Positions 35,192 to 44,900 of a stretch of 64,000 bases of DNA are shown piece after piece; positions within the stretch are counted from its first letter, which is position 1, and the number at the start of each line of letters is the position of its first letter. Position numbers and translations under genes: made by a program. Source of the stretch: Microbacterium sp. LWH11-1.2 (GTDB lineage Bacteria > Actinomycetota > Actinomycetes > Actinomycetales > Microbacteriaceae). The notes under the pieces are model-generated. The model was given only the letters and a program-made list of their open reading frames with translations, had not been told where the DNA came from and made no database searches. The stretch covers positions 992,001 through 1,056,000 of the forward strand of contig NZ_CP151636.1 in the NCBI RefSeq assembly GCF_038397745.1. The letters are read 5' to 3'.

Positions 35192-36279
35192 TGTGCCTCC
35201 TGGAGAAGATGGTCGATGTCTGGTCGGGCGTCGGGAGACGCCTCGGATTCACGGGTCATGAGGTGGAATCGTCGAAGCGAGACCGGGTGAGCCGGCGGCA
35301 GGCCCCGCGAGAAGCGGGCGACCTCGTCGACCGCGAGTCCCGCGTATCCGGCGCCACCGGGGGAACCCGCGGTGTGGGGCATGAGGGTCACGCCCTTCAT
35401 CCGGCGCAGAGGGCTGTCGCTCGGGAGCGGCTCGACGTCGAAGACGTCGAGCACCGCGCGGATGCGGGCGGATGCGAGCTCGCGTTCGAGGGCGGCGCTG
35501 TCGATCAGCCCCGCACGGGCGGTGTTGACCAGGAGCGCCCCGTCGCGGATGAGGGCGAGTCGCCCGCCGTCGATCATGCCGCGGCTCGCTGCCGTGAGCG
35601 ATGCATGGAGCGAGACGACGTCGGAGCTCTCGAGAAGCATCTCGAGCGAGACGAGCTCGATGCCGAGCTCCTCGGTCTCCGCCGGTGCGAGGTAGGGATC
35701 ATGTACGAGGATCCGCGGCGCGAAGGGCGCCAGGAGCTGGACGAGCCTCCTGCCGACGCCGCCCAGACCGATCAGACCGATCGTGATCGCGGACAGCGAC
35801 CTCGTCGGCCGCGCCTCGGGGAGGAGCCACCCGCCCTCGGTCATCAGCTGCGCGCGCTCGACGAGGCGCTGGAGATCGGCGAGGATGTACGCCAGCACGC
35901 CCTCGGCCACGTTCGCGGACATCGCGGAGTTCGCCGTCGTCACCGTGATGCTGCGCGCGAACACGGCAGGGGTCACCAGGTCCCCGACGCTCCCACCGGC
36001 ATGAGCGATGAGCGCCAGCCGGTCGGCCTGTTCGAGGACCTCCTCGGTGAAGGTCGGGCACCCCCAGTGCGTCACGCACACGTCCACACCGGGAAGCCGT
36101 GCGGCGAGCTCCCCCGGAGTCAGAGGCACGCTTCCGTCGTGATATTCGACGTCTCCGAGTCGTTCGAGCTCGCGCAGGATCGATCGGGGGAAATAGGCTT
36201 CCCGCCGCGCAGTCGCCTCGGTCGTCACGAGGATCCGCAGGCGCCTCGTCCCGTCTGATGCAGTCATTCTCTCGATCAC
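35188..36279 (-). CDS. D-isomer-specific 2-hydroxyacid dehydrogenase
   Basis: A 363-residue NAD(P)-dependent dehydrogenase. The nucleotide loop is IGLIGLGGVGRRLVQ, and the catalytic Arg, Glu and His are in VNTARAGLID, DVFDVEPLP and MPHTAGSPGG. The start is the GTG at 36279, which follows the permease stop directly, or the ATG at 36267. Downstream of the sugar permease genes, it probably reduces a 2-keto acid or oxidises a 2-hydroxy acid from the imported sugar. Confidence 0.88.
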   Translation of the reverse strand: MIERMTASDGTRRLRILVTTEATARREAYFPRSILRELERLGDVEYHDGSVPLTPGELAARLPGVDVCVTHWGCPTFTEEVLEQADRLALIAHAGGSVGDLVTPAVFARSITVTTANSAMSANVAEGVLAYILADLQRLVERAQLMTEGGWLLPEARPTRSLSAITIGLIGLGGVGRRLVQLLAPFAPRILVHDPYLAPAETEELGIELVSLEMLLESSDVVSLHASLTAASRGMIDGGRLALIRDGALLVNTARAGLIDSAALERELASARIRAVLDVFDVEPLPSDSPLRRMKGVTLMPHTAGSPGGAGYAGLAVDEVARFSRGLPPAHPVSLRRFHLMTRESEASPDARPDIDHLLQEAQ

Positions 36280-37119
36280 TCAGTCCTTGATCGCGCCGGC
36301 GAGGCCGTCGATGAAGTGCCGCTGGAAGAAGATGAAGACGGCGATGATCGGGATCATCGAGAGCGTGACGCCGGCCGCGAACCCGGAGAGGTCCACCGAG
36401 AACTGCTGCGTGAAGGCACGCAGGCCCACGGAGACGGTGCGCAGCTCCGGGCTGCCGAGCGTGAACACCAGCGGGACGAAGTACTCCTGCCAGCTCGACG
36501 TGAAGCCGAGGATCGCGGTGGTCGCGACGATGGGCTTCACCAGCGGGAGGGTGAGACGGAACTGGCGGACGAACCCGGCTCCGTCGAGCGCCGCGGCGTC
36601 GAACAGCTCCTGCGGCAGCGCGGCGAAGAAGCCACGGAACAGCAGCGTGTTGAAGCCGACTCCGCCGATGAGCGCGAGTGTGACGCCCGCCATGGTGTTG
36701 AGCAGGCCGAGCTGATCGATGAGATCGAAGATGGGGAGGATGCTCGTCGCCGTCGGGATGAAGAGGAACGCCAGGATGAGCACGCTGATCAGCTTGTGCC
36801 CCGGGAAGCGGTAGCGCGCGAGGCTGTAGCCGGCGAATGCCGACACGAGCACCGACAGCGCGGTGGAAGCCACGCTGTAGACCACCGAGTTGAACAGGTA
36901 GCGGCTGAAGCTGGCGCTGTGCCATGCCCGGATGAAGTTGTCGAAGATCCAGTTCTCCGGCCACAGGTGGTAGCCCGCCGAGTACATCTCCTGCGACGAC
37001 TTGAACGCCGAGAAGACCGGCCACAGCACGGGGTACAGCCAGATGAAGGAGATTCCGAGCATCACCAGGAGGATGAGGATCTCGCTGATGCGCCAGCGCC
37101 GACGTGTCTTCATGCTCAT
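36280..37119 (-). CDS. Sugar ABC transporter permease (MalG type)
   Basis: A 279-residue inner-membrane permease with six hydrophobic segments. The cytoplasmic EAA loop reads DAAALDGAGFVRQFRLTLP, where the ATPase docks. The ATG at 37119 overlaps the upstream permease stop as ATGA. It is the second permease of a binding-protein importer of the carbohydrate type. No ATPase gene is present; a shared MsiK-like ATPase elsewhere is likely. Confidence 0.92.
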   Translation of the reverse strand: MSMKTRRRWRISEILILLVMLGISFIWLYPVLWPVFSAFKSSQEMYSAGYHLWPENWIFDNFIRAWHSASFSRYLFNSVVYSVASTALSVLVSAFAGYSLARYRFPGHKLISVLILAFLFIPTATSILPIFDLIDQLGLLNTMAGVTLALIGGVGFNTLLFRGFFAALPQELFDAAALDGAGFVRQFRLTLPLVKPIVATTAILGFTSSWQEYFVPLVFTLGSPELRTVSVGLRAFTQQFSVDLSGFAAGVTLSMIPIIAVFIFFQRHFIDGLAGAIKD

Positions 37120-38057
37120 ACTCCGTACTCCTTGCGTCGTGCCTGCGCTTTCGCCACGGCTCGGCCGACCAGGGCATAGATGATCAGGACCGAGATCCCG
37201 AAGAGGGTGGCCGCGGCGCTGGCGATGCCGAACTGCGGAGTCGCATTGCCGAAGGCCTTGTCGTAGACGTAGTAGTTGACGACGAACGTCGAGTTGCCGG
37301 GGCCGCCGGAGGTGAGGATGTCGACCCAGTCGAAGATGTTGAACGACCAGATGAGGCCCAGCGAGGCGATGATCACCGCCATGGGACGGATGATCGGCAG
37401 CGTGATGTGCCAGATCCGCCGCCATCCGCCGGCGCCGTCGACCTCGGCCGCCTCGTAGAGGCTCTGCGGGACGAGCTGCAGAGCGGCCATCCAGAAGATC
37501 ACGTACTGCCCCATGATCTGCCAGGTCGAGATCACGGCGATCGTCGAGAACGCGATCGGAGGAGAGGCGAGGAAGTCGATGGGCGCGGAGACGAGTCCGG
37601 TCGCGAGGAGCAGCTCGTTGATGGCGCCGTTGTTCGGGTTGAGCAGATAGAAGAAGACCATCGCGACGATCGACGGCGGCATGAGCCACGGGAGGAAGAA
37701 GACCACGCGGAAGAACCCGCGCCACTTGAGCCAGCGCTGGACGAGCAGCACGGCGATCAGGAACGACAGCGGCAGCTTGATGAGAGCCTGCCCGACGGTG
37801 AAGATCCAGGTGTTCAGGTACGAGGTGCCGAAGACCTGGTCGCTGAAGACGAACGCGAAGTTGTCGAATCCGACCATCGGGGACTCATCGAGGGCGCCGA
37901 TGCCGTTGTAGTCGAAGAAGCTGAACTGCACGGTGCGCACGAGCGGCCAGACCGTGAAGGCGAGGAACAGGATGAGAAAGGGGATGAGGGCGATGTAGGC
38001 CCAGCTGATCTCGCTCCGACGAAGCGGGATGCCGGCGAGAGTCGTCGCACGCGACAT
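37116..38057 (-). CDS. Sugar ABC transporter permease (MalF type)
   Basis: A 313-residue permease with six membrane segments and EAA loop EAAEVDGAGGWRRIWHITLP. GGAGG lies seven bases before the ATG at 38057. It pairs with the MalG-type permease downstream and the binding protein upstream. A stable hairpin lies between it and the binding-protein gene. Confidence 0.92.
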   Translation of the reverse strand: MSRATTLAGIPLRRSEISWAYIALIPFLILFLAFTVWPLVRTVQFSFFDYNGIGALDESPMVGFDNFAFVFSDQVFGTSYLNTWIFTVGQALIKLPLSFLIAVLLVQRWLKWRGFFRVVFFLPWLMPPSIVAMVFFYLLNPNNGAINELLLATGLVSAPIDFLASPPIAFSTIAVISTWQIMGQYVIFWMAALQLVPQSLYEAAEVDGAGGWRRIWHITLPIIRPMAVIIASLGLIWSFNIFDWVDILTSGGPGNSTFVVNYYVYDKAFGNATPQFGIASAAATLFGISVLIIYALVGRAVAKAQARRKEYGV

Positions 38058-38099
38058 GCGGGTTGCCTCCGAGGGTAGTGGCGGGATGCCGCCTGCGGT

Positions 38100-38131
38100 G
38101 GGGTGCGGCTTCGCGAGCGAAGCCGCACCCC
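38100..38131 (-). terminator. Intercistronic hairpin between binding protein and permease genes
   Basis: A perfect 14-bp stem (GGGGTGCGGCTTCG with its complement) and 4-nt loop stand 19 bp after the binding-protein stop and 43 bp before the permease start. Such hairpins cut read-through or stabilise the upstream mRNA, giving excess binding protein over permeases. Confidence 0.75.
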
Positions 38132-38149
38132 GTCTGGCTCGTCTCGTCG

Positions 38150-39646
38150 TCAGTCGTTCTCGAACGGCGTGAGGCCGTCCCAGTCCGGCTCGGCGAAGCA
38201 CTCCGTCGACACATCGAGACCGGACTTCGCCTCGGCGTCGAGAGTGTCTTCGAGCACCTTGTTCTGCTCGGCGACGATCGGTTCGGCGATCGCCTCCCAG
38301 TCGCCGCCGTTGAGGAGGTACTGGACGATCGTGCCGTTGACCCACTGCGGCCTGATGTTCTCGACGTTCGTCAGAGCCTTCGACTGGGCGAGGTCGGGGC
38401 ACTTCAGCGACGCCTGCGGGGCGAGCACGTGCACCTTCGGGCTGAGCGCGAAGAGATCGTGCGCCGGGTTGGACTCCGGGACCAGGCCGCTGACCTTCTC
38501 CGGGTCGATCCAGGGCAGCGCGTCGAACCCGTTCTTGCTGAATTCCTTGGCGTACCACCCGTCGGGACGCGTCATCCACTCGAGGAACTGCGTAGCCTCC
38601 TTCGGGTGCTCCGACTGCGCGCTGATGAACGTCTCCGGCATGGGCGGGCCCTGGCCGATGAGACCCTCGTAGTTCTCCGCCCCGACGCCGTCCTTACCCG
38701 GGGGAAGGGCCACGCCGAAATTCTCGAACTCGAAGGATTCGGGGAAGACCGAGGACATCCATCCCCCGTCGAAGTAGAAGGCCGCGTCGCCCGTGGCGAC
38801 GGCCTGACGTCCCGCGACCTTGTCGTAGCTGCCGGGGACCACATGTCCGTCGGCGTAGAGGCTCCGCAGGTACTCGAGGGCGTCGACGTAGTCCGGATCG
38901 AGGATCTGGGAGTAGTCCCCTTCCGCGATCGAGGGCCCCAGAGGACGGTAGCCCTTCATGTTGACGCCCATGAAGACCGTCAGCAGGCGTCCGATCTCCT
39001 CGGGTCCCTGCGTCGGCACAGACAGGCACTTGGCGCCGGTCTCCGCGATCGCCTCGCACGCCTCGGTGAACTCGTCCCACGTCTCGGGGATGGAGTCCGC
39101 GAGCCCTGCGGCGTCGAGGACATCCTTGTTGAAGTACATGTAGCCGTATCCGAGGGCGCCGGTCGACGGCGGACGCGGGATCGTGTAGATCTCGCCGTCC
39201 CTGCTGTACGTCGGCTCGGCCAGGTCCGAGGTCCCGGGAAAACGCGATGCGAAGTCATCCGGCAGGACGCTCTTGTCCAGCGGCTGAGCCCACTCGTTGC
39301 CGAGGACGTCGGCGAGTTCGAAGTACTCCCCGGCGGACGGGGACGTGTACACGAAGATGTCGGGAGCATTCCGGCTACGGAAGCTCAGCGGCAGGGCCTG
39401 GTAGTAGTCCCCCTCCACGAGCGTCTCGGGAACCACCTTGATATTCGGGAACTCCTTGTTGAACTCCGCCGCCGCCTTCTCGTAGAACTCGAGTCGCTCC
39501 TGGCTGTACGTGGTCCAGCGGAGGGTGACTTCTTCGCCACTCCCGCTGTCTGCTCCGTCTCCGTTGTCGGACGCCGTGCACCCCACAAGACCGACGACTG
39601 CTGCTGCTGCGCTGATCGCGGCGAGCACCTTGATTCCGGGTTTCAT
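38150..39646 (-). CDS. Extracellular sugar-binding lipoprotein of the ABC transporter
   Basis: A 498-residue family 1 solute-binding protein, longer than average. It has a lipoprotein signal with lipobox LVGC (Cys23) and a start preceded by a perfect AAGGAGGT. Mature features: VTLRWTTYSQERLEFYEKAA, YTIPRPPSTGALGYGYMYFNKD and many Trp and Tyr residues able to stack on sugars. It catches an oligosaccharide outside and hands it to the two permeases. The length is like that of binders for larger oligosaccharides. Confidence 0.92.
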   Translation of the reverse strand: MKPGIKVLAAISAAAAVVGLVGCTASDNGDGADSGSGEEVTLRWTTYSQERLEFYEKAAAEFNKEFPNIKVVPETLVEGDYYQALPLSFRSRNAPDIFVYTSPSAGEYFELADVLGNEWAQPLDKSVLPDDFASRFPGTSDLAEPTYSRDGEIYTIPRPPSTGALGYGYMYFNKDVLDAAGLADSIPETWDEFTEACEAIAETGAKCLSVPTQGPEEIGRLLTVFMGVNMKGYRPLGPSIAEGDYSQILDPDYVDALEYLRSLYADGHVVPGSYDKVAGRQAVATGDAAFYFDGGWMSSVFPESFEFENFGVALPPGKDGVGAENYEGLIGQGPPMPETFISAQSEHPKEATQFLEWMTRPDGWYAKEFSKNGFDALPWIDPEKVSGLVPESNPAHDLFALSPKVHVLAPQASLKCPDLAQSKALTNVENIRPQWVNGTIVQYLLNGGDWEAIAEPIVAEQNKVLEDTLDAEAKSGLDVSTECFAEPDWDGLTPFEND

Positions 39647-39709
39647 GTGCTACCTCCTTGTTGCCTGTGTTGGATTGCCTGACCACTGGTGAATCGCCAG
39701 AGGTACCGT

Positions 39710-39737
39710 AGAAATGCTTTTCTGTGAACCTACACAG
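39710..39737. promoter_or_regulatory. Candidate operators upstream of the sugar-binding protein gene
   Basis: Two adjoining inverted repeats: AGAAA-TGCT-TTTCT (39710-39723) and CTGTG-AACCTA-CACAG (39722-39737). They lie 64-91 bp upstream of the start at 39646, right for control by the LacI protein encoded next to it. Arms are short, so this is tentative. Confidence 0.4.
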
Positions 39738-39783
39738 GTCATCGGAACGCCGTCAAGCACCAATCTCGAAGACGGGCCGGTCC

Positions 39784-40815
39784 TCAGCGTCTGCGCGAAG
39801 ATGACGCCTCTGCAGGCGCCGCTCCCGTGGACTCCCGAACGATCAGCTCGACCGCCAGCCGTTCGTGTCCGACCCGGCCTTCGCGGGCGGCGATTCCCAG
39901 CCGCAGCGCTGCGGCGCCCATCTCCGCGAGCGGGAGATGGACTGTCGTCAGCGCCGGCGTCGTGTCCTTCGCGACCCAGATGTCGTTGATGCCGCCGACC
40001 GACATCTGCGTCGGCACGGCGATGCCCTGCGCCCGAAGCCAGGCAAGGGCCCCCATGGCCATCTGGTCCGCCGTCCCGACGACCGCCGTCAACCCCGGAT
40101 TCTCCGCCAGCACATCCGCCATGGCGGCCCATGCACCGTCGCGTGTGGGCTCCACCTCCCGAACGCGCAGGCCCTCGCCGATCGCCTGTCTCAGGCCCTC
40201 CACGCGGTCGACCGTCGAGGTCAGGTCCATCGAGCCGGCGAGAACGGCGACGTGACGATGCCCCAGCCGGACGAGATGCTCTCCGAGCAGCCGCCCCGCC
40301 TCGACGTTATCGACCGACACCCCCGCGACGTCCACGTCGATGGGGTGTCGTCCGATCGTCACGACCACCTCGCCGGCGTCACGGGCCGCCCTGACGACCT
40401 TCGTCATCTCCTCGCCGTACTCAGCACGCACGAGTCCCGAACCGGCGAGGATCGCGATGCCGACGCGATGCGCACGGAGAGCGCGGAACGCGTCGAGCTC
40501 ATGCCGCAGCGACCGATGCGTGTTGACGACCGTCACCAGGTACTGCAGCTCGGTCGCGAGCGACTGCAGGCCGTCGATCATGTCGGAGAAGTACGGATCG
40601 CCCACTCCGCCGACGACGACCCCGACGGCGCGCGGATTGCCCAGGAGGAGCCCCTGCGCCTGCGCGTTGGGGATGTAGTTCAGTTCCGTGGCGGCCGCTT
40701 CGACTCGTCGGCGCATGTCGTCGCTGACCGGGTAGTCGCTCCCCGAGAGCACACGCGAGGCCGTCGGCACGGACACACCTGCCCGGCGAGCGACCTGCTT
40801 CAGATTCACGATCAT
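39784..40815 (-). CDS. LacI-family transcriptional regulator
   Basis: A 343-residue repressor. The helix-turn-helix NLKQVARRAGVSVPTASRVLSG is at the start, followed by hinge-like ELNYIPNAQAQGLL and a ligand domain (VGVVVGGVGDPYFSDMIDG, GHRHVAVLAGS, MSVGGINDI). The true start is ATG 40815 or the GTG two codons later; no Shine-Dalgarno is seen, so it may be leaderless. It stands directly upstream of the ABC transporter operon on the same strand and is the obvious regulator of it. Confidence 0.9.
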   Translation of the reverse strand: MIVNLKQVARRAGVSVPTASRVLSGSDYPVSDDMRRRVEAAATELNYIPNAQAQGLLLGNPRAVGVVVGGVGDPYFSDMIDGLQSLATELQYLVTVVNTHRSLRHELDAFRALRAHRVGIAILAGSGLVRAEYGEEMTKVVRAARDAGEVVVTIGRHPIDVDVAGVSVDNVEAGRLLGEHLVRLGHRHVAVLAGSMDLTSTVDRVEGLRQAIGEGLRVREVEPTRDGAWAAMADVLAENPGLTAVVGTADQMAMGALAWLRAQGIAVPTQMSVGGINDIWVAKDTTPALTTVHLPLAEMGAAALRLGIAAREGRVGHERLAVELIVRESTGAAPAEASSSRRR

Positions 40816-40997
40816 TTCAGGGCAAGACACTAGCCGAACATCGCACCCCGGCACGTGCGCAGACATTCCGTTGTGTCATTCCCCGGGGTCGGAGAATCAT
40901 CGCGCTCAGAAGAACGCCAATGCCGGCCTCTTCTCTCCGCCGGCTCGACCGACGCGGAAGCGCACCGGTCGAGCACCTCATCTCGACGAACTGGAGC

Positions 40998-41891
40998 ATG
41001 ACTGTGAAACGCAAGACACTCGCCATCATCCCGATCATCGCCGCCCTCGCGATCGCTCCGGCGGTCGCCGAACCGACGCCGCCCCCGGCGACGGCCGCAC
41101 TCACCGCCTCGACCGGATTCGAGAACGGCACGGCCAATGCCCCGTTCACCCTCTCGAACTTCGCCGCCCAGGGGTTCGTCGCTCCGAGCGAGGTCGGGCT
41201 CGACGAACGATCCTTCGTACACACGAGCATCGTCCACAGCGGCGCGAAGTCGCTCCGCATCACGTTCCCGCAGGGCCTCTACGGCGACCCCGCGGTCACC
41301 GGAGCCCACGCCAACTTCGACCTCCCGTCGTCCCGCACCTACTGGATCTCGCAGTGGGTGCGCTTCGATTCGAACTTCAGCTGGGGTGGGACGAAACAGG
41401 GCGGCAAGGTCGGTTTCGGTCTCGTCGGCGGTGCCGGATGCTCCGGAGGACAGACCTGCAGCGGGACCAACGGGTTCTCGACGCGGGTGATCTGGCGATC
41501 GGGCGGCGGGGCCGCCCTGTACCTGTACCACATGGACAAGCCGGGCACCTACGGCGAAGAGCTGCCCTTGAAGACGCCGAGCGGCGCGAACATCGTCTTC
41601 CCCAAGGGTCAGTGGATCAACCTGATCATCCGCGTGACCACGAACACCGTCTCGAGCGGGGTCGCGGCCGCGAACGGCGAGGTCCAGGTCTGGTACAACG
41701 GCCAGTCCGCTCTCTACCGTTCCGGACTGCGCTTCGTGACCAACGCCGATCAGGTCGACACCGCCGTCCTGTCGACCTTCCCTGGAGGCGCGGAGCCCGC
41801 CTATGCGCCGGCGAACGACTCCTATCTGTGGATCGACGACGTCAAGGTGTCGGCGAACTCCGCCGACATCTGCGAGCTCAGCAGCTGCTGA
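40998..41891 (+). CDS. Secreted polysaccharide-lyase-like protein (PL14-like)
   Basis: A 297-residue exported protein. The signal peptide (KRKTLAIIPIIAALAIAPAVA) is clear. Either ATG 40998 or GTG 41004 is the start; the GGAG at 40993 fits the GTG better. The mature part, a beta-rich fold, has YWISQWVRFDSNFSWGGTKQ and GGKVGFGLVGG, then WINLIIRVTTNTV and GEVQVWYNGQ. These resemble family 14 polysaccharide lyases (alginate and related uronans). Four cysteines suggest disulfides. It is divergent from the LacI gene and converges with the giant lyase gene. Lyase activity is probable, substrate unproven. Confidence 0.68.
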   Translation: MTVKRKTLAIIPIIAALAIAPAVAEPTPPPATAALTASTGFENGTANAPFTLSNFAAQGFVAPSEVGLDERSFVHTSIVHSGAKSLRITFPQGLYGDPAVTGAHANFDLPSSRTYWISQWVRFDSNFSWGGTKQGGKVGFGLVGGAGCSGGQTCSGTNGFSTRVIWRSGGGAALYLYHMDKPGTYGEELPLKTPSGANIVFPKGQWINLIIRVTTNTVSSGVAAANGEVQVWYNGQSALYRSGLRFVTNADQVDTAVLSTFPGGAEPAYAPANDSYLWIDDVKVSANSADICELSSC

Positions 41892-41904
41892 CGAGTGCCC
41901 CTCG

Positions 41905-41940
41905 GCCCCGGCGTCCTTCCTCGGGAGGGCGCCGGGGCCT
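41905..41940. terminator. Bidirectional terminator between two lyase genes
   Basis: Arms GGCCCCGGCG and CGCCGGGGCC form a perfect 10-bp stem around a 16-nt loop that has its own inner pairing. It lies between a rightward stop at 41891 and a leftward stop at 41951. Confidence 0.75.
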
Positions 41941-41950
41941 CCTCGCTGCC

Positions 41951-44900
41951 TCAGTTCAACGTGAAGGTCAGCGTCGTGCTGTTCCCCCTGACGTCGTAGG
42001 CGATGAGCGTGTTCTCTCCCCGCACGGCACCGAAGACACCGGGGCGGATGTAGTTCACGTCCGACCAGACGTCGTCCGTGAGGTTCTTCGTGACGCCGTT
42101 GATCACGACGCGGTCCACCTTGCCGCGATCATGCAGCTTGACGCTGATGCGATCGTAGGTGTCACCCGTCGCCACCGTGAAGCTCGCCCCGGATTTGATG
42201 GTGACCTCCGGCGGGATCCGATCGAGGCCCTCGCCGGGGAACTGGGAGACGACGGCCGACCATTCGCCGACACCTGCGGCGTTGACCGCGGCGACGCGGA
42301 ACTCGTACACCGTGCCGTTCTCCAGCCCCGTCTGGGTCCTCGTCGTCTCCTCGGGTGTCGCCACGGTCTTCCACGGCGAGTCACCCGTGCGCTGCTGAAC
42401 CAGATAGCCGGTGACGTCGGAACCGCCGTCCGAGGCGGGGCTCTGCCAGTCCAGCTCGATCGACCCGTCACCGAAGCCGGCGGTGAGCTGCCGCGGCGCG
42501 CCCGGGGGCTGACAGGCAGGCTCGGCGCCGTCGCCGACCACGATGCGGGCGTCGATGCCGCCATCCGTGGCCTCCACGCACTGCAGCACCCCGTTGACCT
42601 CCACCTTCTCGATGCCGGTGATCTTGACGGCGAGCCGGACCGTCGTGGGCTCCGACGCGTCAGCCGGTCGGGAGAGAGTGACCCTCAGGATCGAGCCGTC
42701 CCGGCGCACCGTCGCGGTGGGGATGATCCACGGTTGACCGTCGACCGTCGCCTCCAGCAGCGATTCCTCGCCGCGCGCGACATTCGATCGGCCGATCACA
42801 TCGATGCTCGTCACGTCGCCATCGGCATCCGATCGGATGAGCGCAGAGCCGCTCACCGCAGCCCCCGCCGGCGTGAAGAGGATCTCATCGAGCGAACCGT
42901 CGGTCCGCTCCACTCTGACCCGACCGTCCTCGACCTTCTCGGCCGACTCGATCACCGACGGATCGTTCACCGAGCGTGTGTCTATGAGGTTGGTGAAGCG
43001 CGTCGAGGAGACGCTGTCCCGTCGCGCCAGGAGCAGGTCGACCGCATCGCCGGTGGATGCCACGCCCGGGGCGGTCGCATCGATCAGCGTCGTGGGTTCG
43101 TCGTCGAGCGAGCGCACGGTGAATGTGGCGCCCGGCGTCTGCCACTCGGCCTTCCATTCGCTCACCGCTCCCTCGGCGTCGACCTTGATGTGGCGGTAGC
43201 CGAAGTCCGCGTCGTCCGCGTCCAGCACGCATCCCGGCGCGCCGCAGGAGGGCGCGTCTGCGGCCGGACTCTGCAGCTCGCCCTCCGCGTGCCAGGACTG
43301 ATCGAACAGGTGAGCGGATTCTCCGGCGGCGTCGAACACGTCGAGGGTGTAGTCGTCCGTCATCAGGAGGCGCCGACCCAGCGAGACGTCCGCCTGCTCG
43401 GCAGCGGTGCGATACGGCGCCGCCACGCTCGCCGACACCGAGCGGAGGTTCTCGGTGACCCCGAACGCGTCGAGGCTGCCGCGCACGTCGAAGTCCTGAC
43501 TGCGGCCGTCCACGACGACGGTGTTGTGGGCGACCGTCTCGCGATACCAGTTGGCCGTCAGGTCGGCATTGCTGACACCGTAGACCTGACCGAGATCGGT
43601 CGACGACAGCGCTCCGCCGCCCACGACGTCGACGTGCAGCTTGTCGGCATGTCCGTGCGTGCCACCCGGCACTCCGTGGTCGAGCCGGATCGCGTTGACC
43701 TGTGTGGCGTCGACGGCGTCGACGGGGATCACCGAGACGTCGTCCACGCGCAGCTCGCCGGCATGCGCGGCGACCCGGATGCCGACGCGCACCGCGAGCG
43801 CATCCTGCGGGAGGGTGATGTCGGTGCCCACCGGTGTCCAGCCCTCGGCATGGTCGAGCTCGATCGCCGGACCCGGGACGACCTCGCCGTCCGCCTTCAG
43901 GAAGCCGACCTCGATCGCGGCATCGCCGGTGAGGTCCCCGGTGTCGACGACCGCGTCCAACCGCATCGTGTGGACCCGGGAGCCTACGGCCGGCACGTCG
44001 GTGGAGAACAGCGCCGGCTCCGCCGATCCGACAAGGTTCGCGGCGCCTTCGCCGCGCTGGGCGTCCTTCACGACGGTCGCGTCACCGGTGGCCGACCACC
44101 CCGCGGCGTCCGACTCGAAGCCGCCGTCCGGGACGAGGTCGTCGTCCCAGACATCGACGCGGTCGATCCGCAGCGTCCCCCCGCCCGTCGTGACGGTCAG
44201 GTCCACGGTCCGCGTCCCCTCAGGGATCTCGAGGACCGCGTCCAGCGGTCGCCAGTCCCCGGTGGGTGCGATGTCGATGCTCTGCGAACCGGCAGCGCGT
44301 CCGCGATCATCGACGAAGTCCGCGGTGACCCTGGCCTCCGTGGTCTGGTCGGCGGCGACCTGAGCGCGCAGACGCAGCGCGTCGACGGCGCGCCCGTCGA
44401 CGCGGAGCTCGGCCGACGCCGACTGCCCGCTCACCAGCATCAGCCCCTTCGTCCCCAGGAATCCGTCCGGGGTCCATGCGGCGCCCTCCAGCGTCCACGA
44501 ACGAGGCGTCACCGAGGAGTCGAGCGCCGCCTCCTCCAGATCGCCGTTGTCGAGGAGGCTCGCGGCGGCATGCGACCGGAGGATCGTCTCGCCCAGCCCC
44601 GAGAAGGTCGCGCTCCCCTGCCGTGAGCCGGTGCTGGCCGGGATCTCGTCCGCGCCGTAGCGCAGCGCCCAGGCGTCGGTCCGCGGAGTCCCCAGGCTCC
44701 CGTACGCGTGGTGGAGGCCGACGGCGAACTCGGGATCGCGGTACTGCCCGTAGGCCCACTCCGCGAACATGGTCGAGTTCGGGCCGTACTGGCGTCCCCA
44801 GTTGCCGCCGTCACCGCTCGCCGGAATGGTCATGTCGGGGTACAAGTACGGCAGGATCGCGAAGTGCATCGCACGGAATCGCGGCTCGGCGGGGAGATCG

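Noticed and set aside
40875..40883. Another GntR-LacI operator before the PL14-like gene
   Set aside because: Only one half (GTCATTCCC) matches and the other half is absent, so it is not called.
40871..44626. 1251-codon rightward frame opposite the giant lyase
   Set aside because: It runs through two unrelated genes and over their terminator, and it has no domain signature; it is a shadow.
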